A stretch of DNA of 48,429 bases from Candidatus Schekmanbacteria bacterium (GCA_016188575.1 JACPHN010000050.1:1-48429), one strand, 5' to 3'; counted from the first letter of the stretch, positions 39,254 through 48,289 are shown. The notes: a model not told the origin generated them from the sequence alone. Numbers and translations are program-made.

Positions 39254-40804
39254 TCATCGTGGCGCCCCAGTCAAGAATGGATTGAAGAGGCACTCGATGC
39301 CCGCCGTCGTTGCCGGGCCCCGCCCCGGCATGAGCCACGTTTCCCACGGTACATGTGCGAGCAGCGCCGAAACGTCCTTCTTTTGCTGGGCTTCATCCTC
39401 GGGTCGCCAGGTCCCACCAAGCTCACCCGCCGCAATCGCCTCCCCCGGGAATACGTAGGGGCCGACACCATAGCTGATCGCGCCGGGCGTGTGGCCCCGA
39501 GAGGGATACACGTCGATGCGGATGCTTCCTAGCGAGAAGAACTGGCCTTCTGTGGACTCGAGCGGGAAAAAGGCGGCCAGGGCGTCGCGTTCGGAGAAAT
39601 CCAGCATGGTTATGAGCTCGTCGATCTCGGGCTCCGCAACGAACACCGGCAGGCGAAAGATCTGTCTCAGCCTGGCGAGACCGCCGATGCTTTCGGGGTG
39701 AGCATGGGTGATGAGAATCCCGTGCAGTCGGTCGCGAAACTGGTTCAGCGCGCTGATCACATCATCGGTGGCTCGTCCCGGGTCGATGATAATGGCTTCG
39801 CCGGTGGCGGTGCGGCTGAGCACGTAGCCGCACTGGTGGCACTTGCTATTGGCGAGCCGGCGCAGTGTCCAGGCGGCAGAGGTGCGCCGGGGCGGGCAGA
39901 TGGTGGTATCGCCGTCGGCGGGCGCCGGTTTCGCGGAAGTCGACTGGCCCTTGATGTAGCCAAGCGAGCTCGGGGACACCCGTAGTCTACTGTACCGGCA
40001 TGCCGTCCAAAGCGAATCCGCGAGCTGTGCACGCTCGAGGGACGAGTCGGAAAGGGCGGCACTGGTGAAGTTGGCGGCGGTAAGGTCGGCCCCATCGAGG
40101 TCGGCGCTGATGATGTGGGACTCGGTCAGCCGAGCGCGCGGGAAGGCGCCGCCGCTCATTTTGGCCCCGACAAGGTTGGCACGGGAAAGGTCAGCGTCGC
40201 TGGCCGATACGCTCCTCAGGTCGGCGCCTCCGAGCACCGCAGAGAGCCAGACAGCGCCGGTCAGGTCCGCGCCGGAAAACACAGCAAACGGGGCCAGGAC
40301 GTCCTCGGCCCGGCTTCCCGACAGGTTGGCGCCGGACAGGTTCGTTGCGGCGAGGCAGGCGCCGTCGAGCACGGCGCCGGACAGGTCCGCGCCGGCGAGG
40401 CAAGCGGATGACAGATCCGCATCGGAAAGATCAGCACCGGAGAGGACCGTGTCTTGGAGGTTTGCCCCCCGAAGGTCGGCGCCGCGCAGGTGGGCACGAC
40501 GCAAGCCGGTCCCTTTCAGGTTGGCGCGGCGCAAGTCGACGTTGCGCATGCGGGCGCGATTGAGATCTGCGGAGATCAGGGTGGCACCTGCCATCCGGCT
40601 TTCGGAGAGATCCGCGCCGGGGAGCTCCAAACCGTCGACAATAATTCCTTCCAGACAGATCGGCCCGGCGGGAAGCTCCGCTTTCAGCCGCTGCGCAAGG
40701 CCTTCCGTACCTTCCCCGGCTCCCGCGTGCACGGCGCAGTAGCGCGAAAAGGTAACCGGCTGCCGAAGGCAGGCCGTCTGCGAACAATATCTATGGCTCG
40801 CCAT
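39254..40804 (-). CDS. Pentapeptide-repeat protein fused to a degenerate metallo-beta-lactamase domain
   Basis: I use the ATG at 40804 (MASHRYCSQTACLRQPVTF), giving 516 residues. The N-terminus has Cys/His spaced like a small zinc site (C-x4-C, then YCAVH). Residues about 60-270 are pentapeptide repeats (GADLRGANL, GADLSDADLSSACLAGADL), forming a right-handed beta helix. After a linker, about 310-516 is a metallo-beta-lactamase fold starting CHQCGYVLSRTATGEAIIID. Its metal motif is HAHPES instead of HxHxDH, the second region keeps GHTPG, GD becomes GE, and GHG becomes GRG. Several metal ligands are changed, so hydrolase activity is doubtful. I do not know a described role for this fusion. Confidence 0.85.
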   Translation of the reverse strand: MASHRYCSQTACLRQPVTFSRYCAVHAGAGEGTEGLAQRLKAELPAGPICLEGIIVDGLELPGADLSESRMAGATLISADLNRARMRNVDLRRANLKGTGLRRAHLRGADLRGANLQDTVLSGADLSDADLSSACLAGADLSGAVLDGACLAATNLSGANLSGSRAEDVLAPFAVFSGADLTGAVWLSAVLGGADLRSVSASDADLSRANLVGAKMSGGAFPRARLTESHIISADLDGADLTAANFTSAALSDSSLERAQLADSLWTACRYSRLRVSPSSLGYIKGQSTSAKPAPADGDTTICPPRRTSAAWTLRRLANSKCHQCGYVLSRTATGEAIIIDPGRATDDVISALNQFRDRLHGILITHAHPESIGGLARLRQIFRLPVFVAEPEIDELITMLDFSERDALAAFFPLESTEGQFFSLGSIRIDVYPSRGHTPGAISYGVGPYVFPGEAIAAGELGGTWRPEDEAQQKKDVSALLAHVPWETWLMPGRGPATTAGIECLFNPFLTGAPR

Positions 40805-40901
40805 AGCTCGCTGCCGATCGCCCCGTCGCCTCGGGACAGGGGAGGATGGAAAACGATGTACCTGTGGAGCCTGCACTCTATCGCGTTAGCCGGAAAACTG
40901 C

Positions 40902-41043
40902 CAGGCGGTGCGATCCGCCTGAATCCACCGCTCGTTCGCCGGCAGGCCGAGTGGAAAGTGCATCACGAAGACCCCGCACCTCACCTCTCCCCGCAGGCGG
41001 CGGAGGGGGGTGCTGCCGCGTTGACGCCGAGCAGGCGGTGCGA
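40902..41043. repeat. Dispersed GC-rich repeat, copy D, bounded by 12-bp direct repeats
   Basis: CAGGCGGTGCGA occurs at 40902-40913 and again at 41032-41043, enclosing TGAATCCACCGCTCGTTCGC and GGAAAGTGCATCACGAAGAC. The latter is the complement of copy A at about 1180-1199 with one change. A hairpin (CTCTCCCCGC with GCGGCGGAGGGG) fills the centre. It lies in the gap between the HtrA-like gene and the pentapeptide gene; no gene is seen there. Confidence 0.6.
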
Positions 41044-41050
41044 GACCGGG

Positions 41051-42664
41051 TCAGTCGGTTCCCCCGCGGAGGCGATCGGCACGCATCAGCTCACCTCGTA
41101 GCTCCTGGAGCTCACGCTGTACCTCATCCAAGCCCAGGGAAAGCTCGATTGGCAGGGGCGACGCGGACCGCCCGATGCGCTGGCGGACGGACTCGAGCTG
41201 CACCCGGACCTGCTCGAGTCGCGCGAGCGATTCTTTCCATGCATCCGCCTCATCGCTCTCACCCACGTCCCGCGCGGCGATTCGGCCGGCAGCGAACGCG
41301 GGATTCAGAACGTACATCCACTGTGAAGATCTCCGGCCCAGCTCGACGTTTCTCTGCAGCAGGCCTGAACCGCGTCGAATCGTCAGCCGCACGCGGTCGC
41401 CAGGACCTGCCGTCGAGATGCGGAGCCCCAGGTCCTTGTGCTCGGCAATGGGATGGTTATCGAATGCGAGCAGGACATCTCCGGGCACGATCCCGGCGGC
41501 TTCGGCCGCACTCCCCGGCTCGACCTGAGTGACCAGCGCGCCCAATCCGCCGCTGCCGACCTCCTCGGCCATTGCCGGCGGCACGCGGCCGATCGTCACC
41601 CCGAGGAAAGCTTCGCCCGGCACCGCCTCCAGGCTGCGCACCTGATAGCTCGGCTCCTCTCCGGGCTGCGCCATGAGCTGCGTGCGAACGCGGAGCGGCC
41701 GATTCCCCCGTTGCAGATCCAGGCTCACAAACTGTCCCGCGGCACGCCCGCTGAACGCGCGAATGAACTCCGGCATGGTGGCTACCCGGGTGTCGTCAAT
41801 TCCCGTGATGATGTCGCCCGGCAGGATCCCGGCGCCGGATGCGGGCGAGGAGTCGGCGACTGCCTCGACCACGATACCGTGGTTTTCGGCCGCGAGGTAG
41901 AGCCCGAGCCACCCTTGCTCGCGGCTCTCACCGGCGAGCTCCGCTTTCAGCCACTCGTCGATGGCGTGAGCTGGAATCGCGAACGACAGGGGAGCGCCGA
42001 GCAACTTGCCCGGGACGACGCCAGGCTCGGGTGCAGAGGTGCCGGAAACCAACCCGACGACTTGTCCCCGCGAATCGATGACTGCGCCTCCCACCACGGC
42101 TTGCTCTGTGTTGGCCGCGATAAGTAGGCCGTCTCGCGCCGCTGACGCGAAGCCGGAGACCTTGGCGACCAGTTCCCCAAGCGTTCGGTGGGCGATGGGG
42201 CCGGCGCGGAAACCGAGCATGATGAGGAGATCGCCATCACGCGCCTCCGCGTCACCGCCAATTGCGAGCGGCGCCACGCCGGCTTGCGGAGGATCGAGCT
42301 GAACGATTGCCAGACCCGTTTTTGGGTCGCTTTTCGCGACGCGGCCTGCGGTTTCCCCGAGGCGCCCCGAAATCAGCACCGTGACTTCGTCGCCGGCTTT
42401 CCCGATCGCCGAGGTAGTCAAGACCGCGCGACCATTGGCGATCACCAATCCGCTAACTGGCGGAGCCGCTGCGTGGCCAGCACGCGCCGCCGCCGCCGGC
42501 TGCAGGCGAACGATGGACTGCTCGATGCGCTGGACAACCTCGGCGAGCCGCGGATCCAGGTCGATCACCGGGCCCGCCCACGCCACTACCCCATCGAGCC
42601 CGACCAGTAGCACCACGCAGGCGAGATATTCAATAGTTTGCCAGCTTGACCGCACCCGCCGCAT
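41051..42664 (-). CDS. HtrA/DegP-like pseudoprotease with two PDZ domains
   Basis: I start at the ATG at 42664 (MRRVRSSWQTIEYLACVVLL), overlapping the anti-sigma gene; 537 residues. A membrane or signal segment is followed by a trypsin-like domain. The His motif reads AVLTTSAIG (His to Ser), the Asp motif DPKTGLAIVQL (Asp to Gly) and the Ser motif AVVGGAVID (Ser to Val). All three catalytic residues are lost while the fold motifs remain. Two PDZ domains follow (GWLGLYLAAENHGIVVEAV and AFLGVTIGRV, each with a PGDI/PGDV loop), and a C-terminal coiled coil. As third gene of an ECF sigma operon it may be a sensor or adaptor rather than a protease. Confidence 0.85.
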   Translation of the reverse strand: MRRVRSSWQTIEYLACVVLLVGLDGVVAWAGPVIDLDPRLAEVVQRIEQSIVRLQPAAAARAGHAAAPPVSGLVIANGRAVLTTSAIGKAGDEVTVLISGRLGETAGRVAKSDPKTGLAIVQLDPPQAGVAPLAIGGDAEARDGDLLIMLGFRAGPIAHRTLGELVAKVSGFASAARDGLLIAANTEQAVVGGAVIDSRGQVVGLVSGTSAPEPGVVPGKLLGAPLSFAIPAHAIDEWLKAELAGESREQGWLGLYLAAENHGIVVEAVADSSPASGAGILPGDIITGIDDTRVATMPEFIRAFSGRAAGQFVSLDLQRGNRPLRVRTQLMAQPGEEPSYQVRSLEAVPGEAFLGVTIGRVPPAMAEEVGSGGLGALVTQVEPGSAAEAAGIVPGDVLLAFDNHPIAEHKDLGLRISTAGPGDRVRLTIRRGSGLLQRNVELGRRSSQWMYVLNPAFAAGRIAARDVGESDEADAWKESLARLEQVRVQLESVRQRIGRSASPLPIELSLGLDEVQRELQELRGELMRADRLRGGTD

Positions 42665-43373
42665 GATCCGTTGCCGCCCGCGAAGATGAAGCACGCCACC
42701 GCCATCCGACGGTTCGACCCCGTTCGTCCAAGACCGGTGAAAATCGCTCCAGCGACGGGTCCGCTGGCGCTGACGATGCATTGCCTGTGGCCATTGGCGG
42801 CGCGAGTACCACTCTGGCTGCTTGCGGGGGCAAGCTCCATACCGTGCTTTCGGCACCCATTGACGGCCCGGCCTCTGCTGCCAGTGGTTGCGCGGCCCCC
42901 GAAGTTTCGGGCGCGCCGCCAAGCACTGCTGCGGCGAAGCCGCGACTGACCGATTCCCGCGTCGCCGAGATCAAAAATATCGGCGCCGCCACCACTATCG
43001 CGGCTGCAGCGAAGCGCTGCCAACCGCGCCTTCGGCCTCCGGTGCTCCGCCTTGGGCCACTTTCGGCACCCACGAGCGCGCTCGGATGATCACGTGGCGA
43101 TTGCACCCTGGCCCCGCCGCCGCGCATCGATACGATGTTGTTTGGCAGCGGAGCCAAGTTTCGGGAACGTTCGACGATCAGCTCGGCCAGCGAGCCCGGC
43201 AGCTCCGGCGCTTCCAGCAAGCTCACCGCCCACGACGTACGCGCGATCCCGTCCCGGATCTTTCGACAGCGCTCACACGCAGCGAGATGCCGAAGGAACT
43301 CGGCAGTCTCCGCCGTGCTGCCCTCGCCGTCGAGAAAGGCCGAAATGTCTTCGGTTGTCCACTTACAGCTCAT
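42630..43373 (-). CDS. Zinc-finger anti-sigma factor
   Basis: The 247-residue protein has an N-terminal anti-sigma zinc-binding region with H-x3-C-x2-C in FLRHLAACERCRKI. One membrane helix follows (about 121-138, FAAAAIVVAAPIFLISA) and a low-complexity outer part of about 100 residues. It starts in the ATGA overlap with the sigma gene stop, so the two are translated together. It should hold the ECF sigma factor at the membrane until a signal releases it. The next gene, the HtrA-like pseudoprotease, overlaps its end and may take part in signalling in the way DegS does for RseA. Confidence 0.85.
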   Translation of the reverse strand: MSCKWTTEDISAFLDGEGSTAETAEFLRHLAACERCRKIRDGIARTSWAVSLLEAPELPGSLAELIVERSRNLAPLPNNIVSMRGGGARVQSPRDHPSALVGAESGPRRSTGGRRRGWQRFAAAAIVVAAPIFLISATRESVSRGFAAAVLGGAPETSGAAQPLAAEAGPSMGAESTVWSLPPQAARVVLAPPMATGNASSAPADPSLERFSPVLDERGRTVGWRWRASSSRAATDHAAGAVKLANY

Positions 43374-43984
43374 AGGAATGCTTGAAAGGTCTCTGGATCC
43401 TGGTTCAACAACATCTGCGCCGCCATCTTGCGGCCGCGGTGAATGCGCGACTTGACGGTGCCAACCGTGGTGGCTGTCACCTCACCGATCTCCTCGTAGG
43501 AGAACCCCAGCAAGTCTTTCAACAGAACCGGAATGCGAAACGTTTCCGGAATATTCGCGAGCTGGTCCGACAGGCGCTCACGAAGTTGCTGCCGCCACGT
43601 GGAGTCCTCCGGAGTTTCTCCCTCGCGATCCGCCGCCAGCCAATCCTCCGGGGAATCGTCTGAGCTGTCCGCAGCCGCCAGAAACTGCCGTTCATACCGG
43701 TTGCGAGCCAACCGTGATTCGTTGATGCCCAAGTTCGTGGCGATGCGGTACAACCACGTCGTAAATGCGGCCACCGGCTGGTACGAGCGGCGATTGGCAA
43801 ATACCCGGAGAAACGTCTCCTGCGTGAGCTCCAGGGCCGTGTCATAGCTGCCCGTAAGCCGATACAGGTAGTGGTGGACGCCTTTCTGGTGCCGCCGAAT
43901 CAGCTCCCGAAAGGCGTCGTCCCGCGTCGCAAGACAGGCGTCGTCGCGCACGCATTCCATGAGTTGGATGTCGCTAGTCATCAT
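43370..43984 (-). CDS. ECF (RpoE-like) RNA polymerase sigma factor
   Basis: The 204-residue protein has sigma region 2 (about 20-90: YLYRLTGSYDTALELTQETF, TTWLYRIATNLG) and region 4 (about 140-195: LANIPETFRIPVLLKDLLGF, SYEEIGEVTATTVGTVKSRI, HRGRK). Regions 1.1 and 3 are absent, as in ECF sigmas. It directs transcription of a stress regulon, probably linked to the cell envelope given its membrane anti-sigma and HtrA-like partner. The gene leads a three-gene overlapping operon. A GGGAAC box upstream may reflect self-activation. Confidence 0.93.
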   Translation of the reverse strand: MMTSDIQLMECVRDDACLATRDDAFRELIRRHQKGVHHYLYRLTGSYDTALELTQETFLRVFANRRSYQPVAAFTTWLYRIATNLGINESRLARNRYERQFLAAADSSDDSPEDWLAADREGETPEDSTWRQQLRERLSDQLANIPETFRIPVLLKDLLGFSYEEIGEVTATTVGTVKSRIHRGRKMAAQMLLNQDPETFQAFL

Positions 43985-44034
43985 AGCTCTTATCTCACAC
44001 CCCTCGCGAGAAGGAACCAGTGGGCTTTCCTCTC

Positions 44035-44064
44035 GTTAACATTCATCATTCTCGGCGGGTTCCC
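44035..44064 (-). promoter_or_regulatory. Possible ECF-type promoter for the sigma operon
   Basis: On the minus strand GGGAAC (44064-44059) and GTTAAC (44040-44035) are 18 bases apart, about 50 bases before the sigma start. GGAAC is the usual -35 core of ECF sigmas. A second GGGAAC lies further upstream near 44085. The -10 match is loose. Confidence 0.4.
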
Positions 44065-44160
44065 GCGCGTGACATGCACCCGCCGGTTCCCACCCTCGCT
44101 TCATACTATATGCCGAAGAATGGGGGCCGGGTCAAGGGCGCCAGAGTCGGGCCGAGGATA

Positions 44161-44201
44161 TATAATCGCCGCAGACTTCGGCAATGGCCGCAGACTTCGG
44201 C
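44161..44201 (+). promoter_or_regulatory. -10 box and two 15-bp direct repeats before the protease gene
   Basis: TATAAT at 44161-44166 is followed by two exact copies of GCCGCAGACTTCGGC (44168-44182 and 44187-44201), 19 bases apart. Each copy has GCCG/CGGC ends that pair. No good -35 box is seen 17 bases upstream. The repeats lie just where transcription would begin, so they could bind a repressor. The rest of 43985-44321 holds nothing else I can name. Confidence 0.4.
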
Positions 44202-44321
44202 GTCGGCGGAATGTGGTTTACGCCGTGGCGAGCGCAATGCGCGTGGACACTTGTGAAGGAGCATCACCCGATATTCGGCCGACGTCGATTTTCGGGGCGC
44301 CATCGAGAGTGGGGGTTGATC

Positions 44322-44714
44322 ATGAATCGAACAGGGACCGGGTGGCGGGTGCGAACGGGGCTGGCGGCGTCGGCGGCACTGGTGCTGCTGGCGCTTGGAG
44401 CTGGCCCCCAGGGCAACGCGCTGGGTGCAGCCGCTGGCGGGGATAGGCGGCCGACCGCTGGGGTAATTGTGAAGCTGAAGGCCTCGACGAGCATGCTGGA
44501 AGCGCTGGCGCCGACAGCTCGCGAGAGTCTGTCGGAGCTGCTGGCGCGCACCCGGGCTTCCGCCGCGCGGCGGGTGTTTCGCGAGGCTCCGGCCACTGGC
44601 CCCGGGCTCGATCGCATCTGGATGCTCGAGGTGCCGGACGTGTCGGCGGCGCTCGCCGCGCTCCAGGCAGACACCCGGTCCAGTGGGCGGAACTATACAG
44701 ATGGATGCGGATAG
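44322..44714 (+). pseudogene. Signal peptide and propeptide of the subtilisin-like protease, separated from it by a frameshift
   Basis: The ATG at 44322 after GGGGGT starts a signal peptide (MNRTGTGWRVRTGLAASAAL). An inhibitor-like propeptide follows (GVIVKLKAS, LDRIWMLEVPDVSAALAALQ). After ADTR the frame reads SSGRNYTDGCG and stops. One base over, from about 44677, the sequence reads VQWAELYRWMRIAGTPDDPD, matching the usual propeptide end and the start of the mature protease. A single missing base around 44675-44680 explains both. If real, no secreted protease would be made unless the ribosome shifts frame. Confidence 0.8.
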
Positions 44715-47700
44715 CCGGGACTCCCGATGATCCGGATTTCAGCGACCAGTGGGGGCTGCACAACACCGGGCAAACCGGCGGAACCGCCGGCGCCGATATC
44801 GACGCCCCCGAGGCGTGGGACCTCGAGACCGGGGATGCGAGCGTCCTGATCGCCATCCTCGACACCGGCGTGGACCTCGACCACCCGGACCTCGCGGACA
44901 AGATCGTCCCGGTAGCCGGCGCCGACGTGGTCAACGGCGACAGCGATCCGAGCGACGACAACGGCCACGGCACCCACGTAGCGGGGATCGCCGCCGCCGG
45001 ATCGGACAACGCCGAAGGCGGCGCCGGGGTTTGCTGGGGGTGCCGGATCGTGCCGGTCAAGGTGCTCGATGCCTCCGGATATGGGACGTACAGCCAGATC
45101 GCGAGCGGGATCCAGCTCGCGGCGGACAGCGGGGCACGGGTGATCAACCTCAGCCTGGGGAGCACGGCGAGCTCGGAAACGGTGAGGCTCGCCGTCCAGT
45201 ATGCGCAGGGAAAAGGCGCGGTCGTGGTGGGAGCCGCAGGCAACAACGACTCGACCTCGCCATTTTACCCGGCCGACTTCGAGGGGGTGCTGGCCGTGGC
45301 GGCAACCGATGCCGACGACGCGCGCTGGGGCTTTTCGAACCGTGGCGAATGGATGGACGTGGCCGCGCCGGGTCATCAGATCTGGTCCACGCTCTTGGAC
45401 AACACCTACGCGTCGTGGAGCGGGACGTCGATGGCGGCGCCGTTCGTGGCCGGAGTGGCGGGGCTGCTGTTGAGCCAGAACCCGGGATGGTCGCAAGGAC
45501 TGGTGGTGGAGCAGATCCGGCGGACGGCGGACAGCCTGTCGGACTCCACGCTGGGCAAGGGCCGGGTCAACGCGCGCCAGGCGCTCGCGACCACGCCCGC
45601 GCCGGAGGTGAGCTTGGTGGGTGTAAAGGTAGACGACAGCGTGGGCGGCGACAACGACGGGGAGGCCGATCCCGGAGAGTCGGTGGCGCTGATCGTGACG
45701 CTGGGTAACGCCTACGGGGACCTCGTGGACGTGACCGGGACGCTCGCCACGGTGAGCGCGGACGTGGTGGAGCTGACGAAGACGACGGGGACGTTTGGGG
45801 CGCTGGCGGCGGGACAGGAGGCCACGAACGAGGCGGATGCGTTCACGCTCACGGTAGGCGGCACGGGCGGGGTAGCGGCGAGCTTCACGGTGGCACTTGC
45901 AGCGGCGGGGGGCTGGACCGGGCAGGTCAGCTTCGAGGTGACGCTCGGGGGAGGCGAGACGCTGGATGACGTGTTCAGCGATCGGACGCTACTCGCGGGT
46001 CGCACTTACGAGATCGTCAAGAACGTCTCGGTCGTGGCGGGCGCGACGCTGACCATCCAGGCGGGAGCGAGGCTGAGGTATCGGGGCAACTACCTGGTGC
46101 TGGCGAACGGGGGGATCGATGCGCAGGGGACGGCGAGTGAGCCGGTGGTGGTGGATGCGATGCCGACGCATACGGGGTGGGCGCCGAAACAGGATCTGAC
46201 GGTGGGGAGCGGTCGGTATGGCGTCGCGGTGGGCGACCTCGACGGGGATGGCGACAACGACATCGTCGCGGCGAACGGGGGCTCGGGCACGGTGAGCGTG
46301 CTCGAATGGCTAGGCAGCACCCCAGTTGCCGTCCCCGGTGACGGAGGTACCCTGCGCCTCAGCGGCGCCTCGGTTCTGACGCGATCTCTGCGCTACCTCA
46401 ACTTCCGCTACGGGTCGGGCCTGGAAGTCACCGTTGGCGCCTCGGTGACGCTCGACAACCTCACGGTCGAGCGCAACACCTCGGGCCTCACCATCGACAG
46501 CGCGTCGACCGCCGCGGTCAGTAACGCCACCTTTCGCTACAACCAAGACCTTGGCCTGAGCCACCATGGCACGGGAAGCGTGCAGAACGTCACGGGGGTG
46601 GGCAACGGCGGCGACGGTATCGACGCCCCCGCCTTCGCGCTCAGCGGGACGAGCGCATCCGACAACGGCGGCACGGGGATCACGGCCACTTCCTGCACCT
46701 CGTGCACAGCGGAGCGAAATGGGGGCACGGGGATCGACGCCGGGACGGTGACGACCTCCACGTCGCGTGGCAAGTCCGGAGCGGGCATCGCGGCCACGGC
46801 CACGGTAACCGACTCGACCGCCGAGCTGAACGGCGGGGCCGGCATCAGCAACGCAACTTCCGTGGCCGATTCGTTGGTCGCGGGCAACACCGGCACGGGC
46901 ATCACCGGTGCCACGGCGATCAGCGGGACGCTCGTGACCGGCAACACGGGCGACGGGGTGAGCGGCGGACCGACGATCACCGAAAGCACCGTGGCGGGCA
47001 ACGGAGGCCACGGGGTCGTGTTCAGCTCGGCGGGCAGCATTGCCACCTCCAACCTCGATGACTGCGCCCCGGCCTCCGGCTGTGCGGCCTCCCCTGGCGC
47101 CACCCCTCCGGCGGCCTACACCGTGCACAATGACGGGCCGGTCGACGCCGACGCCAAAAGCAACTACTGGGCAGCCGACACGGTGGCCCAGATGACCGCC
47201 TACGACACCAACGGCAACCTGACGAACGACGAGAACCGCAACGTCACGGCGATCCGCGACTACTACGACGACACGACGACCTTGCGAAAGGTGGTTTACG
47301 ACGATTGGGTCGAGGCGCCGATCGCGACCTCGCCAGCCTACCTGCTCTCGACAACGATCGCGCCGGGATCGCAGCTTTCCGCCGAACCGGTGACTTTCAC
47401 GCTCACCTTCTCGGCGTCCATGGTCACCTCGACGGGAACGGTGACCTTTGGCACGGACCTGAGGCCGGATCGCTATGCAGTGACCGGGGATTGGAGTCAG
47501 ACCCGCGTGGTGGACGATACCTGGAGTGGCACGTTCCCGATCCAGCGCTCGACGGAAGACGGGACGCACACGCTGCACCTGGCGGGGTTCACCAGCGCGA
47601 CGGGGTTGCTCCTGCCGGACGCGCGGCCCCTGAGCTTCACGATCGACACGCCCTCCGAAGTGGCCGCGGGGGTGGCGGTCGGTGGCATCGTGGAGGGGAT

Positions 47701-48193
47701 TCGCGTGACCTGGCAGGGCGCGATCGACGATGATCTGGCGGGCTATCGGGTCTACTGGGGGACGCAGTCGCGCAGCTATGGCACGCCGATCGATGTGGGG
47801 CTCGAAACGACCCGCGAGGTCACGGGCCTGACGGGCGGGGTGCGCTACTATGCGGCGGTGACGAGCTACGACACCTCGGGACAGGAGAGCGGTTTCAGCG
47901 ACGAGGGGGAGGCGGTCGCGCTCGCCGCTGCTACGGCGACTCCGACCGCAACCGCGACGATGACCGGGACGGCGACTCCGAGCGCGACCACGACGATGAC
48001 CGGAACGGCGACCCCGACCGCCACCGCGACGATGACCGAGACGGCGACTCGAACCGCCACCGCGACGCCGACCGGAACACCCGCGTCGGGCGAGGTGCCG
48101 TCTGCGGAACCGCCCGCGGCGCTGCTGCTCACGATCATCCTGGGCCTGCTCCTGGTCGCGGCGACCCGAAGGAGGCTCGCGGTCGATGGCTGA
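44705..48193 (+). CDS. Subtilisin-like serine protease with beta-helix, fibronectin-like and C-terminal anchor regions
   Basis: The frame encodes 1162 residues, joined in nature to the propeptide frame upstream. The S8 domain has all three catalytic motifs: AILDTGVDLDHPDL (Asp), NGHGTHVAGIAAAG (His) and SGTSMAAPFVAGVA (Ser). After it come a beta-sandwich (about 300-420), a VCBS/FG-GAP-like stretch (VAVGDLDGDGDNDIVAANGG) and a right-handed beta-helix of short repeats (SDNGGTGITATSCTSC). Next are an Ig-like region and a fibronectin type III-like domain (YRVYWGTQSRS). A Thr/Ala/Pro linker, one membrane helix (ALLLTIILGLLLVAA) and TRRR end the protein, like exosortase/rhombosortase-type anchors. 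It probably acts at the cell surface. Confidence 0.9.
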   Translation: MRIAGTPDDPDFSDQWGLHNTGQTGGTAGADIDAPEAWDLETGDASVLIAILDTGVDLDHPDLADKIVPVAGADVVNGDSDPSDDNGHGTHVAGIAAAGSDNAEGGAGVCWGCRIVPVKVLDASGYGTYSQIASGIQLAADSGARVINLSLGSTASSETVRLAVQYAQGKGAVVVGAAGNNDSTSPFYPADFEGVLAVAATDADDARWGFSNRGEWMDVAAPGHQIWSTLLDNTYASWSGTSMAAPFVAGVAGLLLSQNPGWSQGLVVEQIRRTADSLSDSTLGKGRVNARQALATTPAPEVSLVGVKVDDSVGGDNDGEADPGESVALIVTLGNAYGDLVDVTGTLATVSADVVELTKTTGTFGALAAGQEATNEADAFTLTVGGTGGVAASFTVALAAAGGWTGQVSFEVTLGGGETLDDVFSDRTLLAGRTYEIVKNVSVVAGATLTIQAGARLRYRGNYLVLANGGIDAQGTASEPVVVDAMPTHTGWAPKQDLTVGSGRYGVAVGDLDGDGDNDIVAANGGSGTVSVLEWLGSTPVAVPGDGGTLRLSGASVLTRSLRYLNFRYGSGLEVTVGASVTLDNLTVERNTSGLTIDSASTAAVSNATFRYNQDLGLSHHGTGSVQNVTGVGNGGDGIDAPAFALSGTSASDNGGTGITATSCTSCTAERNGGTGIDAGTVTTSTSRGKSGAGIAATATVTDSTAELNGGAGISNATSVADSLVAGNTGTGITGATAISGTLVTGNTGDGVSGGPTITESTVAGNGGHGVVFSSAGSIATSNLDDCAPASGCAASPGATPPAAYTVHNDGPVDADAKSNYWAADTVAQMTAYDTNGNLTNDENRNVTAIRDYYDDTTTLRKVVYDDWVEAPIATSPAYLLSTTIAPGSQLSAEPVTFTLTFSASMVTSTGTVTFGTDLRPDRYAVTGDWSQTRVVDDTWSGTFPIQRSTEDGTHTLHLAGFTSATGLLLPDARPLSFTIDTPSEVAAGVAVGGIVEGIRVTWQGAIDDDLAGYRVYWGTQSRSYGTPIDVGLETTREVTGLTGGVRYYAAVTSYDTSGQESGFSDEGEAVALAAATATPTATATMTGTATPSATTTMTGTATPTATATMTETATRTATATPTGTPASGEVPSAEPPAALLLTIILGLLLVAATRRRLAVDG
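47936..48080 (+). repeat. In-gene tandem repeat encoding a Thr/Ala/Pro linker
   Basis: Units of about 36 bases such as GCGACTCCGACCGCAACCGC and GACGATGACCGGGACG repeat a little more than three times with single-base changes. The protein reads TPTATATMTGTA again and again. Such linkers are usually extended and often glycosylated, here joining the surface domains to the membrane anchor. Confidence 0.8.
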
Positions 48194-48289
48194 GTACCCC
48201 GTCTTCGCGCGCCGCTCGCGAACGGTGCGGCAGAGTGGTACCCTGGCTCTCGTCGCGGTGCATGGAGATGTGACCAACAGAGCTGAAGA

